The notes under the pieces are model-generated. The model made no database searches, was not told the DNA's origin, and saw nothing but the letters and a program-made list of their open reading frames with translations. The position numbers and the translations under genes were made by a program. Below, piece after piece: positions 53,728-62,462 of a stretch of DNA of 64,000 nucleotides (its first letter is position 1; every line of letters begins with the position of its first letter). The DNA is from an uncultured Bacteroides sp. (GTDB lineage Bacteria > Bacteroidota > Bacteroidia > Bacteroidales > Bacteroidaceae), in contig NZ_CAJLKP010000019.1 of assembly GCF_905207245.1 (NCBI RefSeq), positions 1-64,000 on the forward strand, read 5' to 3'.

Positions 53728-53758
53728 TTGTGTACAGGCGTGCACTTATCTATCTTTG
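53728..53758 (+). promoter_or_regulatory. Promoter of the DUF4858-like gene
   Basis: -33 TTG (53728-53730) and -7 TATCTTTG (53751-53758), 20-bp spacing, a near-consensus Bacteroides promoter 25 bp before ATG 53783. Confidence 0.78.
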
Positions 53759-53782
53759 TTTCGAATTATGTAGGTATTAAGT

Positions 53783-54730
53783 ATGAAGAAGATTATTAAA
53801 GTAGCTATATTGTTTATGGCATGTCTTTGGTATGCAATGGATTGTTGTGCCCAGTGGACAGCTCAAGATTCCTTAAATTTGAAGAAGATATTAGAAAGTT
53901 CTGAAGAAATAGAATTGAATAAGAATGCCATTCAGTCAATAGGTACTAATTTTAATCAGCTTCCCGAACAACCCATTATTTATAAAGATCAGTTCCATTT
54001 CGACACAAGTCTGCCGGATAGCCCTTATCCATTGGGGCAAGAACCTCTTCGGAAACCAGGAATGAGTCTGATGCCCTATAGTGGTGCTACCAAGTATAAT
54101 TACGATCCGGTATATAAAAAAAGAATAGAATTGGGTACGGATAAAAAGCCCTTTGGCAAAGAGATTATGTTTCAGGAAAGTGCAGGAGAAATAATAAATA
54201 AGGGTAGTTTTAATTATAGCTTAGACGAACTGTTCACAAAAAAGTTTTGGAATTTACGGACACGCAGGAATGCGCGGAAAACATTGCTTGCCCTGAGCCT
54301 GTACTCAAAACCCGATGAAGCCAAAGGACGCTATGAATACTATCGTTTAGATGAAGGGGACTATGCCATGAATTTTGTTGGCTCTGTGGAGGCTCAAGAG
54401 AAAATCAATACTGACCTCAAAGAGCACGAGCAATTGAAAAAAGGACTTCTCTATTTTAAATATACGTCCGAAGGCAAAGGCGACTTTACCTTCTACCTAC
54501 CCGATATGCATAACTTTAGAGGTACATTTATTCGTAAGTGGGATGGTTACAGGCTTTTTTATGAAGGTATGGAACTTGTGGTCTCATTTGCACAGATTGG
54601 AGGAAGGTCCTATCGGTTAAAGTTGAATCTGACTCAACAGTTTCGGTCATTCTATCCGTCCGATGATATAAAGAAGGTACTTTTCACCACTACAGCATCA
54701 AGAATATCATCAGGGAGTGACAGACGTTGA
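53783..54730 (+). CDS. Exported DUF4858-like protein of unknown function
   Basis: 315 aa with a signal peptide (KKIIKVAILFMACLWYAMDCCAQ). The body is rich in Tyr/Lys/Asp and has no membrane segment (LTKK-type block DELFTKKFWNLRTRRNARKT, then FTFYLPDMHNFRGTFIRKWD). I associate it with DUF4858, a Bacteroidota-only family, with low certainty. It stands alone between the MoxR operon and tRNA-Asp. A surface or periplasmic role is inferred only from the signal peptide. Confidence 0.65.
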   Translation: MKKIIKVAILFMACLWYAMDCCAQWTAQDSLNLKKILESSEEIELNKNAIQSIGTNFNQLPEQPIIYKDQFHFDTSLPDSPYPLGQEPLRKPGMSLMPYSGATKYNYDPVYKKRIELGTDKKPFGKEIMFQESAGEIINKGSFNYSLDELFTKKFWNLRTRRNARKTLLALSLYSKPDEAKGRYEYYRLDEGDYAMNFVGSVEAQEKINTDLKEHEQLKKGLLYFKYTSEGKGDFTFYLPDMHNFRGTFIRKWDGYRLFYEGMELVVSFAQIGGRSYRLKLNLTQQFRSFYPSDDIKKVLFTTTASRISSGSDRR

Positions 54731-54759
54731 TGGGTGTGGAGGTGTACACTACTAAAAAA

Positions 54760-54791
54760 AAAGCTCCGAAGTCGTTAAACTTCAGAGCTTT
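54760..54791 (-). terminator. Terminator of tRNA-Asp
   Basis: Stem AAAGCTCCGAAGT (54760-54772) / ACTTCAGAGCTTT (54779-54791), one mismatch, followed on the minus strand by about nine Ts. It ends the tRNA transcript and may also stop the converging plus-strand gene. Confidence 0.8.
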
Positions 54792-54805
54792 AATCTCGAT
54801 TTTCG

Positions 54806-54879
54806 CGGTGCGTACGGGACTCGAACCCGTGACCCCATGCGTGACAGGCATGTATTCTAACCAACTGAACTAACGCACC
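54806..54879 (-). tRNA. tRNA-Asp (GTC)
   Basis: A 74-nt cloverleaf on the minus strand: acceptor GGTGCGT/ACGCACC, D-loop AGTTCAGTTGGTTAGAA, anticodon loop CCTGTCACG with GTC, and T-arm GGGTTCGAGTCCC. The discriminator base is G, as expected for Asp. The CCA end is not encoded, so it is added after transcription. Confidence 0.95.
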
Positions 54880-54920
54880 AGAATTTCATTTTTGTTTGCT
54901 ATCTCTCTCGATTGCGGTTG

Positions 54921-54950
54921 CAAAGGTAGGCATTTCTTTGAAATCTGCAA
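54921..54950 (-). promoter_or_regulatory. Promoter of tRNA-Asp
   Basis: -7 TACCTTTG (54928-54921) and -33 TTG (54950-54948), 19-bp spacing, 42 bp upstream of the tRNA 5' end. Confidence 0.75.
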
Positions 54951-55134
54951 TAGCTGCAATGATTTTTTTTTGCTCTCTTTTATCACTTTTTCTTTTATAT
55001 CCTCATTTTGAGCATGTTGTAATATGAAAAAAAATAGAAGATTTGAAAGCCGTTTGTTGCGAGGTGTTATGAGGCTTTTGTGGTGAAAACGAAAGAATCT
55101 ATCGCTTGTTTTAAACTTCCTGCTCGAAAACTTC

Positions 55135-55162
55135 GTTGTTTTGCAATAAATCGTTATTTTTG
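55135..55162 (+). promoter_or_regulatory. Promoter of purU
   Basis: -33 GTTG (55135-55138) and -7 TATTTTTG (55155-55162), 16-bp spacing, 56 bp before ATG 55218. The stretch from 54951 to 55134 between the two divergent promoters is AT-rich and shows nothing else. Confidence 0.65.
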
Positions 55163-55217
55163 CAAACTCAAAACGAGAAAGTTGTAATTTGCAAACGATA
55201 AAAAACGATAATTTAGG

Positions 55218-56075
55218 ATGATGAAAACTGCCAAACTGTTACTTCACTGTCCCGACAAACCGGGAATCCTGGCAGAAGTAACGGACTTTATAACGGTAAA
55301 CAAAGGAAATATTATCTATCTGGATCAATACGTCGATCATGTGGAGAATATCTTTTTCATGCGTATTGAGTGGGAATTGAAGAACTTCCTGATACCACAA
55401 GAGAAAATTGAAGATTATTTTGCAACGTTGTATGCACAGAAGTATGAGATGTTTTTCCGTCTTTATTTCTCGGATGCAAAACCGCGTATGGCTATCTTTG
55501 TTTCAAAGATGTCACATTGTTTGTTTGATTTGCTGGCACGCTATACCGCAGGTGAATGGAATGTGGAAATACCTCTTATTATAAGCAACCATCCCGACCT
55601 GCAACATGTGGCCGAGCGTTTCGGCATACCTTTCTATCTGTTCCCCATCACTAAAGAGACAAAGGCGGAGCAAGAGCAGAAGGAAATGGAACTGCTGGCA
55701 AAACATAAGGTGAACTTCATCGTGCTGGCACGTTATATGCAGGTCATTTCAGAACAGATGATTGATGCATACCCTAATCGGATTATCAATATTCACCACT
55801 CGTTCCTGCCTGCATTTGTAGGTGCCAAACCCTATCATGCAGCATTTGAACGTGGTGTGAAGATTATCGGTGCCACCAGCCACTACGTGACTACGGAGTT
55901 GGATGCAGGTCCTATCATAGAGCAGGATGTGGTTCGCATCACGCATAAAGACACGGTGGAGGATCTTGTCAATAAAGGCAAGGATCTGGAGAAAATCGTT
56001 CTCTCTCGTGCCGTGCAGAAGCACATTGAACGTAAAGTTTTGGCATATAAGAATAAGACAGTGATATTTAGTTAA
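55218..56075 (+). CDS. purU: Formyltetrahydrofolate deformylase
   Basis: 285 aa. An N-terminal ACT domain (LLLHCPDKPGILAEVTDFIT) precedes the formyltransferase fold. Catalytic signatures: RYMQVISEQM, INIHHSFLPAFVGAKPYH (His), and GATSHYVTTELDAGPIIEQD (Asp). The enzyme releases formate from 10-formyl-THF and balances one-carbon pools, which feed purine and histidine-pathway AICAR recycling. It precedes hisH by 9 bp, so is likely cotranscribed with the his genes. A second start at ATG 55221 is possible. Confidence 0.95.
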   Translation: MMKTAKLLLHCPDKPGILAEVTDFITVNKGNIIYLDQYVDHVENIFFMRIEWELKNFLIPQEKIEDYFATLYAQKYEMFFRLYFSDAKPRMAIFVSKMSHCLFDLLARYTAGEWNVEIPLIISNHPDLQHVAERFGIPFYLFPITKETKAEQEQKEMELLAKHKVNFIVLARYMQVISEQMIDAYPNRIINIHHSFLPAFVGAKPYHAAFERGVKIIGATSHYVTTELDAGPIIEQDVVRITHKDTVEDLVNKGKDLEKIVLSRAVQKHIERKVLAYKNKTVIFS

Positions 56076-56084
56076 TATAGATTC

Positions 56085-56675
56085 ATGAAGATTGCAGTAA
56101 TCAAATATAATGCAGGCAACATCTATTCGGTGGACTATGCGTTGAAGCGTTTGGGCGTTGAAGCGATAATTACGGCGGATAAGGATGTATTACGTGCGGC
56201 AGACAAAGTTATCTTCCCAGGTGTCGGCGAGGCGGGAACAACTATGAAGTTTTTGCGTGCCAATGGCATGGATGCGTTGATAAAAGAGCTACGGCAACCC
56301 CTGTTGGGTATTTGTCTGGGTATGCAGTTGATGTGCCGTCATTCGGAAGAAGGCAATGCGGATTGTCTGGGTATTTTTGATACGGAGGTGAAACGTTTTG
56401 TTTCGCAGAAGCATGAGGATAAAGTGCCTCACATGGGCTGGAATACTCTTACTGAGACGAATAGTGCCTTGTTCAAAGGCTTCACTAAAGATGAGTTTGT
56501 CTATTTCGTACATAGCTTCTATGTGCCGGTAAACGAATGTACGGCGGCTGTAACGGATTATATTCATCCTTTCAGTGCAGCGCTGCATAAGGATAATTAT
56601 TATGCCACCCAGTTCCACCCGGAGAAGAGCGGGAGCGTGGGTGAACGTATTTTGCGTAACTTTTTAGAACTGTAA
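56085..56675 (+). CDS. hisH: Imidazole glycerol phosphate synthase, glutamine amidotransferase subunit
   Basis: 196 aa class I amidotransferase. Nucleophile Cys in LLGICLGMQLMC, and His/Glu in TQFHPEKSGSVG complete the triad. It makes ammonia from glutamine and passes it to HisF, encoded two genes on. It overlaps nothing and lies 3 bp before hisA, which supports one operon with purU. Confidence 0.95.
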   Translation: MKIAVIKYNAGNIYSVDYALKRLGVEAIITADKDVLRAADKVIFPGVGEAGTTMKFLRANGMDALIKELRQPLLGICLGMQLMCRHSEEGNADCLGIFDTEVKRFVSQKHEDKVPHMGWNTLTETNSALFKGFTKDEFVYFVHSFYVPVNECTAAVTDYIHPFSAALHKDNYYATQFHPEKSGSVGERILRNFLEL

Positions 56676-56678
56676 TCA

Positions 56679-57407
56679 ATGATAGAACTGATTCCTGCAA
56701 TAGATATTATCGACGGAAAATGTGTACGCCTTTCGCAAGGTGACTATGACAGTAAGAAGGTGTATAACGAAAATCCGGTGGAAGTGGCCAAGGAGATAGA
56801 AGCACACGGCATTCGTCGCCTGCATGTGGTAGACTTGGATGGAGCGGCTTCTCATCATGTAGTCAATTATGGTGTTTTGAACAGAATCACTTCACAGACT
56901 TCCCTGATAGTTGATTTCGGTGGTGGTGTGAAAAGTGATGAAGACTTGAAGATAGCTTTCGAAAACGGAGCGCAGATGGTAACAGGCGGTAGCATTGCCG
57001 TGAAGAACCCCGAACTTTTCTGTCATTGGTTGGATATTTACGGCAGTGAGAAAATCATTCTCGGTGCGGATGTGAAAGACCGCAAAATAGCAGTGAATGG
57101 ATGGAAAGATGAAAGTGCTTGCGAATTGTTCCCCTTTCTGAAAGAATATGTAGAGAAAGGTGTTCAAAAAGTGATCTGTACCGATATCAGTTGCGACGGC
57201 ATGTTGCAAGGACCGTCCATTGAACTGTATCGGGAGATGCTGGAACAACACCCCGGTCTTTATCTCATAGCCAGTGGCGGGTGGAGCGGCATAGCTGATG
57301 TCCATGCACTGGAAGATGCGGGCGTACCTGCTGTTATCTTCGGTAAGGCATTGTATGAAGGACGCATCACAATGAAGGAAATAGAGTCACTCATAATTCA
57401 TAATTAA
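56679..57407 (+). CDS. hisA: Phosphoribosylformimino-AICAR phosphate isomerase
   Basis: 242 aa beta/alpha barrel. Catalytic Asp in IPAIDIIDGKCVRLSQGDY (residue 8) and the second Asp in VICTDISCDGMLQGPS, with phosphate loops VDFGGGVKSDEDL and ASGGWSGIADV. It opens ProFAR to PRFAR, the substrate of HisHF. It is close to the usual 240 aa. hisF starts 5 bp after it. Confidence 0.95.
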   Translation: MIELIPAIDIIDGKCVRLSQGDYDSKKVYNENPVEVAKEIEAHGIRRLHVVDLDGAASHHVVNYGVLNRITSQTSLIVDFGGGVKSDEDLKIAFENGAQMVTGGSIAVKNPELFCHWLDIYGSEKIILGADVKDRKIAVNGWKDESACELFPFLKEYVEKGVQKVICTDISCDGMLQGPSIELYREMLEQHPGLYLIASGGWSGIADVHALEDAGVPAVIFGKALYEGRITMKEIESLIIHN

Positions 57408-57412
57408 AATAA

Positions 57413-58171
57413 GTGTTAGCAAAAAGAATTATTCCCTGTCTTGATATTAAAGACGGGCAAACAGTGAAAGGAACCAACTTCGTGAACCTGCGCCAGGCAG
57501 GTGATCCGGTTGAATTGGCGCGTGCATATAGTGAGCAGGGGGCCGATGAATTGGTGTTCCTTGATATTACAGCCAGTTTTGAAGGTCGCAAGACATTTGC
57601 CGAACTGGTGAAGCGTATTGCTGCCAATATCAACATTCCGTTTACGGTAGGTGGGGGCATCAACGAACTGAGCGATGTAGACCGCTTGTTGAATGCCGGT
57701 GCAGATAAGATTTCTATTAATTCCTCTGCTATTCGTCGTCCTGAATTGATAGACGAAATTGCAAAAAACTTTGGTTCTCAGGTTTGTGTGCTGGCTGTGG
57801 ATGCCAAACAGACCGAAAAAGGCTGGTGGTGCTATCTGAATGGAGGACGTGTAGAAACAGATAAAGAACTGTTTACCTGGACCAAAGAAGCCCAGGAACG
57901 TGGTGCCGGAGAAATACTTTTCACTAGCATGAACCACGACGGTGTAAAGACCGGATATGCCAATGAAGCGCTTGCTGAAATGTCTGACAAGCTCTCTATT
58001 CCGGTGATTGCATCGGGTGGAGCAGGAGCAAAAGAACATTTTCGTGATGTGTTTTTGCAAGGAAAAGCAGATGCAGCATTGGCAGCCAGTGTTTTTCATT
58101 TCGGAGAAATTAAAATTCCCGATTTAAAATCGTATCTTTGCGCCCAAGGAATACCAATGCGGGTGATGTAA
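57413..58171 (+). CDS. hisF: Imidazole glycerol phosphate synthase, cyclase subunit
   Basis: 252 aa barrel starting at GTG 57413. Catalytic Asp residues are in IIPCLDIKDGQTVKG (D11) and CVLAVDAKQTEKGWW (about D130). The phosphate loops VGGGINELSDV and ASGGAGAKEHF are intact. It closes the imidazole ring with ammonia from HisH, giving IGP and AICAR. Confidence 0.95.
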   Translation: MLAKRIIPCLDIKDGQTVKGTNFVNLRQAGDPVELARAYSEQGADELVFLDITASFEGRKTFAELVKRIAANINIPFTVGGGINELSDVDRLLNAGADKISINSSAIRRPELIDEIAKNFGSQVCVLAVDAKQTEKGWWCYLNGGRVETDKELFTWTKEAQERGAGEILFTSMNHDGVKTGYANEALAEMSDKLSIPVIASGGAGAKEHFRDVFLQGKADAALAASVFHFGEIKIPDLKSYLCAQGIPMRVM

Positions 58172-58278
58172 AAGTGATAGAGTGACAAAGTGATAGGGCT
58201 GATAAAGGTGACAGAATATTACCACATCACGCTGCATAGAATTAATAAATTATAGCTTATAATTAATAATTACCTAAA

Positions 58279-58884
58279 ATGGATTTTGATAAAATGAACG
58301 GACTTGTTCCGGCAATCATACAAGATGCAGACACCGCTAAGGTGCTAATGTTGGGTTTCATGAATAAGGAAGCTTACGACAAAACGGTAGAAACCGGCAA
58401 AGTAACTTTTTTTAGCCGCACTAAGAATCGTCTTTGGACGAAAGGTGAGGAGAGTGGTAATTTTCTGAATGTAGTTTCTATTAAAGAAGATTGCGACAAA
58501 GATACATTGCTGATTCAGGTACATCCCGTAGGTCCTGTTTGCCATACAGGCACGGATACTTGCTGGGGTGAGAAGAACGAACAGCCCGTTATGTTCCTTA
58601 AACTTCTTCAGGACTTCATCACTAAGCGCCACGAAGAGATGCCGGAAGGCTCTTATACGACCAGCCTGTTTGAGTCGGGTGTAAACAAGATGGCACAGAA
58701 AGTAGGTGAAGAAGCTGTGGAAACCGTGATTGAAGCTTGCAACGGAACTGACGAACGCCTGATTTATGAAGGAGCTGATTTGATATACCACCTTATCGTG
58801 CTGCTAACGTCCAAAGGGTACAGCATTGAAGATTTGGCACGCGAATTGGAGGTACGCCACAGTGCTTCGTGGAAGAAACACTAA
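58279..58884 (+). CDS. hisIE: Bifunctional phosphoribosyl-AMP cyclohydrolase / phosphoribosyl-ATP pyrophosphatase
   Basis: 201 aa fusion. The N-terminal HisI half has VLMLGFMNKEAYDKT, FFSRTKNRLWTKGEESGN and the zinc Cys in CHTGTDTCW. The C-terminal HisE half has GSYTTSLFESGVNKMAQKVG and EEAVETVIEA. It performs steps 2 and 3 of histidine synthesis. It is 107 bp after hisF; that gap holds short GTGATAG repeats but no clear promoter, so it is likely still in the operon. The other his genes are outside the window. Confidence 0.95.
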   Translation: MDFDKMNGLVPAIIQDADTAKVLMLGFMNKEAYDKTVETGKVTFFSRTKNRLWTKGEESGNFLNVVSIKEDCDKDTLLIQVHPVGPVCHTGTDTCWGEKNEQPVMFLKLLQDFITKRHEEMPEGSYTTSLFESGVNKMAQKVGEEAVETVIEACNGTDERLIYEGADLIYHLIVLLTSKGYSIEDLARELEVRHSASWKKH

Positions 58885-58920
58885 ATAATTAAAAATTAAT
58901 AATTAATAATTAAAACGGGA

Positions 58921-59643
58921 ATGGGCGAGCCGTTGATACGATATAAGGATGTCGAAGTACACCAACAAGACTTGTGCGTGCTGAACGAGGTGAACCTCGA
59001 GCTGCAGAAGGGAGAGTTTGTGTATCTGATTGGTAAGGTCGGTTCGGGCAAAACCAGTCTTTTGAAGACATTTTATGGCGAATTGGATGTCATTTCAGGT
59101 GAAGCAGTCGTATTGGGGTATGATATGAACCGCATCAAGCGCAAACATATTCCACAACTGCGCCGCAAACTGGGCATCGTGTTTCAGGACTTCCAGTTAT
59201 TGACGGACCGCACGGTGAACGATAACCTTGCCTTTGTGCTGAAAGCTACCGGCTGGAAGAACAAAGCAGAGATTAAAGACCGTATTGACGAAGTGTTGAT
59301 GCAGGTAGGCATGGGCAACAAAGGATATAAGTTCCCTAACGAACTTTCGGGAGGCGAACAGCAGCGCATTGTTATTGCCCGAGCCATGCTCAACTCTCCC
59401 GAAATTATCCTGGCGGACGAACCAACAGGCAATCTGGATGCAGAGACCGGACGCGCCATTGTGGGATTGCTGCACAACATTAGCCGTACAGGCTCATTGG
59501 TGGTGATGACTACGCACAATCTCCAGTTGCTGCATGAGTTTCCGGGACGGGTGTATCGCTGTGCCGGTCATCAGATAACGGATGTGACTTCCGAATACTC
59601 AGGCATGATGCCTATTGTAGAAGAAATAAATAATAATATATAA
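58921..59643 (+). CDS. ftsE: FtsE-like ABC transporter ATPase
   Basis: 240 aa. Walker A GKVGSGKTSLL (residues 38-48), Q-loop GIVFQDFQLLTDRTV, ABC signature ELSGGEQQRIVIARAM, Walker B IILADEPTGNLD, H-loop VVMTTHNLQLL. The wording VFQDFQLLTDRTV is typical of FtsE, which with FtsX controls cell-wall hydrolases at division. No ftsX neighbour is present, so FtsE is assigned from sequence only; a LolD-type ATPase is the alternative. Confidence 0.85.
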   Translation: MGEPLIRYKDVEVHQQDLCVLNEVNLELQKGEFVYLIGKVGSGKTSLLKTFYGELDVISGEAVVLGYDMNRIKRKHIPQLRRKLGIVFQDFQLLTDRTVNDNLAFVLKATGWKNKAEIKDRIDEVLMQVGMGNKGYKFPNELSGGEQQRIVIARAMLNSPEIILADEPTGNLDAETGRAIVGLLHNISRTGSLVVMTTHNLQLLHEFPGRVYRCAGHQITDVTSEYSGMMPIVEEINNNI

Positions 59644-59664
59644 TCATTTAATACAGGAACGAAG

Positions 59665-60984
59665 ATGAAAGTTTTAAAGTTTGGAGGTACTTCCGTTGGT
59701 TCTGCACCGCGGATAAAGGAAGTGGCCAAATTGATTACCGATGGAGAGCAGAAGATAGTTGTCCTCTCGGCTATGTCGGGTACGACTAACACATTGGTGG
59801 AAATTTCGGACTATCTGTACAAGAAGAATCCGGAGGGTGCTAACGAAATTATCAACAAGCTGGAAGCTAAGTATAAACAGCATGTAGATGAATTATATTC
59901 CACTCCCGAATATAAACAGAAAGGTCTGGAATTGATTAAATCTCATTTTGACTACATTCGTTCGTATACTAAAGACCTTTTCACTTTGTTCGAAGAGAAG
60001 GTGGTTCTGGCACAGGGAGAGTTGATTTCTACCGCCATGATGAACTACTATTTGCAGGAGTGTGGCGTAAAATCTATTCTGCTTCCGGCTTTGGAATACA
60101 TGCGTACCGACAAGAATGCGGAACCCGACCCTGTATATATCAAGGACAAACTCCACATGCAACTGGAATTGCATCCCGGTGCCGAAATTTATATCACTCA
60201 GGGATACATCTGCCGTAATGCTTACGGAGAAATAGATAACCTGCAACGTGGTGGAAGCGATTATACCGCTTCTCTGATCGGCGCTGCCATCAATGCTTCC
60301 GAAATCCAGATATGGACGGACATCGACGGCATGCACAACAACGATCCGCGTATTGTTGATAAGACTGCTCCCGTGCGCCATCTTCATTTTGAAGAAGCTG
60401 CTGAGCTGGCTTACTTTGGTGCCAAGATTCTTCACCCCACTTGTATACAGCCTGCCAAGTATGCCAATATTCCGGTGCGCTTGCTGAATACGATGGACCC
60501 TACTGCTCCCGGCACCATGATTTCCAATGATACCGAAAAGGGTAAAATCAAGGCAGTTGCTGCGAAAAACAGTATTACGGCTATCAAGATTAAATCCAGC
60601 CGTATGTTGCTTGCCCATGGTTTCCTGCGCAAGGTATTCGAAATCTTTGAGAGCTACCAGACTTCTATCGACATGATTTGTACTTCCGAAGTTGGTGTAT
60701 CTGTATCTATTGATAATACGAAGCACCTCAACGAGATTCTGGACGATTTGAAGAAGTATGGCACGGTAACCGTGGATAAGGATATGTGTATTGTCTGTGT
60801 GGTGGGCGACTTGGAATGGGAGAACGTAGGTTTCGAAGCCAAGGCACTGGATGCCATGCGCGACATACCCGTACGAATGATTTCCTTCGGCGGTAGCAAC
60901 TACAATATTTCCTTCCTCATTCGTGAGTGCGACAAGAAGAAAGCCTTGCAGTCGCTTAGTGATGCACTGTTCAACGAAGAATAA
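59665..60984 (+). CDS. lysC: Aspartate kinase
   Basis: 439 aa monofunctional aspartokinase. Catalytic start KFGGTSVGSAPRIKEVAKLI, substrate region QRGGSDYTASLIGAAI, IWTDIDGMHNNDPRIV. Two ACT domains at the C-terminus (ITAIKIKSSRMLLAHGFLRK and CIVCVVGDLEWENVGFE) suggest feedback control, most likely by lysine. It makes aspartyl phosphate for lysine, threonine and methionine. It begins 21 bp after ftsE and ends before a terminator. Confidence 0.95.
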   Translation: MKVLKFGGTSVGSAPRIKEVAKLITDGEQKIVVLSAMSGTTNTLVEISDYLYKKNPEGANEIINKLEAKYKQHVDELYSTPEYKQKGLELIKSHFDYIRSYTKDLFTLFEEKVVLAQGELISTAMMNYYLQECGVKSILLPALEYMRTDKNAEPDPVYIKDKLHMQLELHPGAEIYITQGYICRNAYGEIDNLQRGGSDYTASLIGAAINASEIQIWTDIDGMHNNDPRIVDKTAPVRHLHFEEAAELAYFGAKILHPTCIQPAKYANIPVRLLNTMDPTAPGTMISNDTEKGKIKAVAAKNSITAIKIKSSRMLLAHGFLRKVFEIFESYQTSIDMICTSEVGVSVSIDNTKHLNEILDDLKKYGTVTVDKDMCIVCVVGDLEWENVGFEAKALDAMRDIPVRMISFGGSNYNISFLIRECDKKKALQSLSDALFNEE

Positions 60985-61004
60985 GAGATAACCCTGATAC
61001 AACC

Positions 61005-61041
61005 GAGCGCTTTTACCAATCCTGATAAAAGCGCTCTTTTT
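61005..61041 (+). terminator. Terminator after lysC
   Basis: An 11-bp perfect stem GAGCGCTTTTA (61005-61015) / TAAAAGCGCTC (61026-61036) with T-run. It separates lysC from lysA, so lysA needs its own promoter (a TATATTTA box is near 61060) or partial readthrough. Confidence 0.88.
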
Positions 61042-61078
61042 AACTGAACAAAGAATACACTATATTTAGATAAAGAAT

Positions 61079-62239
61079 ATGAAAGGAACATTCCCCATAG
61101 ATAAATTCCGTGAGTTGCGCACCCCGTTTTACTATTATGACACAAAGGTGTTGCGTGAAACCCTTTCCTGTGTGCGCACCGAAGCTGCAAAGTATGGTAA
61201 TTTTGACGTGCACTATGCCGTGAAGGCAAATGCCAACCCCAAGGTGCTTTCCATCATCCGTGAGAATGGGCTGGGTGCCGATTGTGTAAGTGGCGGTGAA
61301 GTCCGAGCAGCCATCAAGGCAGGTTTCCCGACGAATAAGATTGTGTTTGCCGGAGTGGGCAAGGCAGATTGGGAAATTAACCTCGGATTGGATTATAATA
61401 TTTTCTGTTTTAATGTAGAGTCCATTCCCGAACTGGAAGTTATCAATGAACTGGCGGCGGCAAAGGGCAAGGTTGCGAATGTAGCTTTCCGCATCAACCC
61501 CAATGTGGGTGCACACACTCATGCCAACATCACTACCGGACTGGCAGAGAATAAGTTCGGCATCAGTATGCAGGACATGGACCATGTGATAGATGTGGCA
61601 CTGGAGATGAAGAATGTAAAGTTCATTGGATTGCACTTTCATATCGGCTCGCAGATATTGGATATGGGCGATTTCGTGGCTCTTTGCAATCGTGTCAATG
61701 AATTGCAGGATAAGTTGGAGGCTCACCGCATCCGCATCGAGCACATCAATGTAGGTGGCGGGCTGGGGATTGACTATAAGCATCCTAACCGCCAGGCGAT
61801 ACCTGACTTCAAAGATTATTTCGAGACATATGCCGAGCATTTGAAATTGCGTTCTTATCAAACACTCCATTTTGAATTGGGGCGTGCCATTACGGGGCAG
61901 TGTGGCTCATTGATTTCCCGTGTGCTCTATGTAAAACAGGGAACGAATAAGAAATTTGCCATTCTCGATGCCGGTATGACGGATTTGATTCGTCCCGCCT
62001 TGTATCAGGCTTATCATAAGATAGAGAATATCACTTCTGATGATGCTGTTGAGGCATATGATGTGGTAGGACCTATCTGCGAGTCTTCCGATGTCTTCGG
62101 CAAGGCGATAGACTTGAACAGGGTGAAGCGCGGGGATTTGATAGCGTTGCGTTCTGCTGGTGCTTATGGTGAGATTATGGCTTCAAGCTATAACTGTCGT
62201 GAATTGCCGAAGGGGTATACTTCGGACGAGCTGGTGTAA
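61079..62239 (+). CDS. lysA: Diaminopimelate decarboxylase
   Basis: 386 aa fold-type III PLP enzyme. The PLP lysine is in VHYAVKANANPKVL; GADCVSGGEVRAAIKAGF, HFHIGSQILDM and NVGGGLGIDY are cofactor-site motifs; the partner-subunit Cys is in GPICESSDVFGK. It decarboxylates meso-DAP to lysine. Together with lysC it supplies lysine and keeps DAP balanced for peptidoglycan. Confidence 0.95.
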   Translation: MKGTFPIDKFRELRTPFYYYDTKVLRETLSCVRTEAAKYGNFDVHYAVKANANPKVLSIIRENGLGADCVSGGEVRAAIKAGFPTNKIVFAGVGKADWEINLGLDYNIFCFNVESIPELEVINELAAAKGKVANVAFRINPNVGAHTHANITTGLAENKFGISMQDMDHVIDVALEMKNVKFIGLHFHIGSQILDMGDFVALCNRVNELQDKLEAHRIRIEHINVGGGLGIDYKHPNRQAIPDFKDYFETYAEHLKLRSYQTLHFELGRAITGQCGSLISRVLYVKQGTNKKFAILDAGMTDLIRPALYQAYHKIENITSDDAVEAYDVVGPICESSDVFGKAIDLNRVKRGDLIALRSAGAYGEIMASSYNCRELPKGYTSDELV

Positions 62240-62320
62240 AAGAAATACGCTGGTTTTAGTATCCTTCCTTTCTGCACCGTTATGAGTAATTACTAATCAA
62301 CCTTTATAATGTATACATAC

Positions 62321-62357
62321 AGCGTGCACCTTTCTTATAAGGTTTGCACGCTTTTTC
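62321..62357 (+). terminator. Terminator after lysA
   Basis: Stem AGCGTGCA (62321-62328) / TGCACGCT (62345-62352) with TTTTT after it. Confidence 0.85.
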
Positions 62358-62462
62358 TTTGTCTTCCCCTCACTTTCTTTACTTTGTATTCACAAACATT
62401 ATGCTTGTGATTCCTGTTTTCAGGACTCATTTGGTAGTGTGCAACTTTAAACAATAAGAGTT

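Noticed and set aside
57416..58099. A 227-codon minus-strand open frame
   Set aside because: Antisense shadow of hisF, whose catalytic residues are complete.
58172..58278. GTGATAG-like short repeats between hisF and hisIE as a regulatory element
   Set aside because: Imperfect, few copies and no symmetry; could be chance in AT-rich DNA.
59893..61002. A 369-codon open frame on the minus strand
   Set aside because: It is fully antisense to lysC, which has all aspartokinase motifs; composition is an artefact of codon bias.
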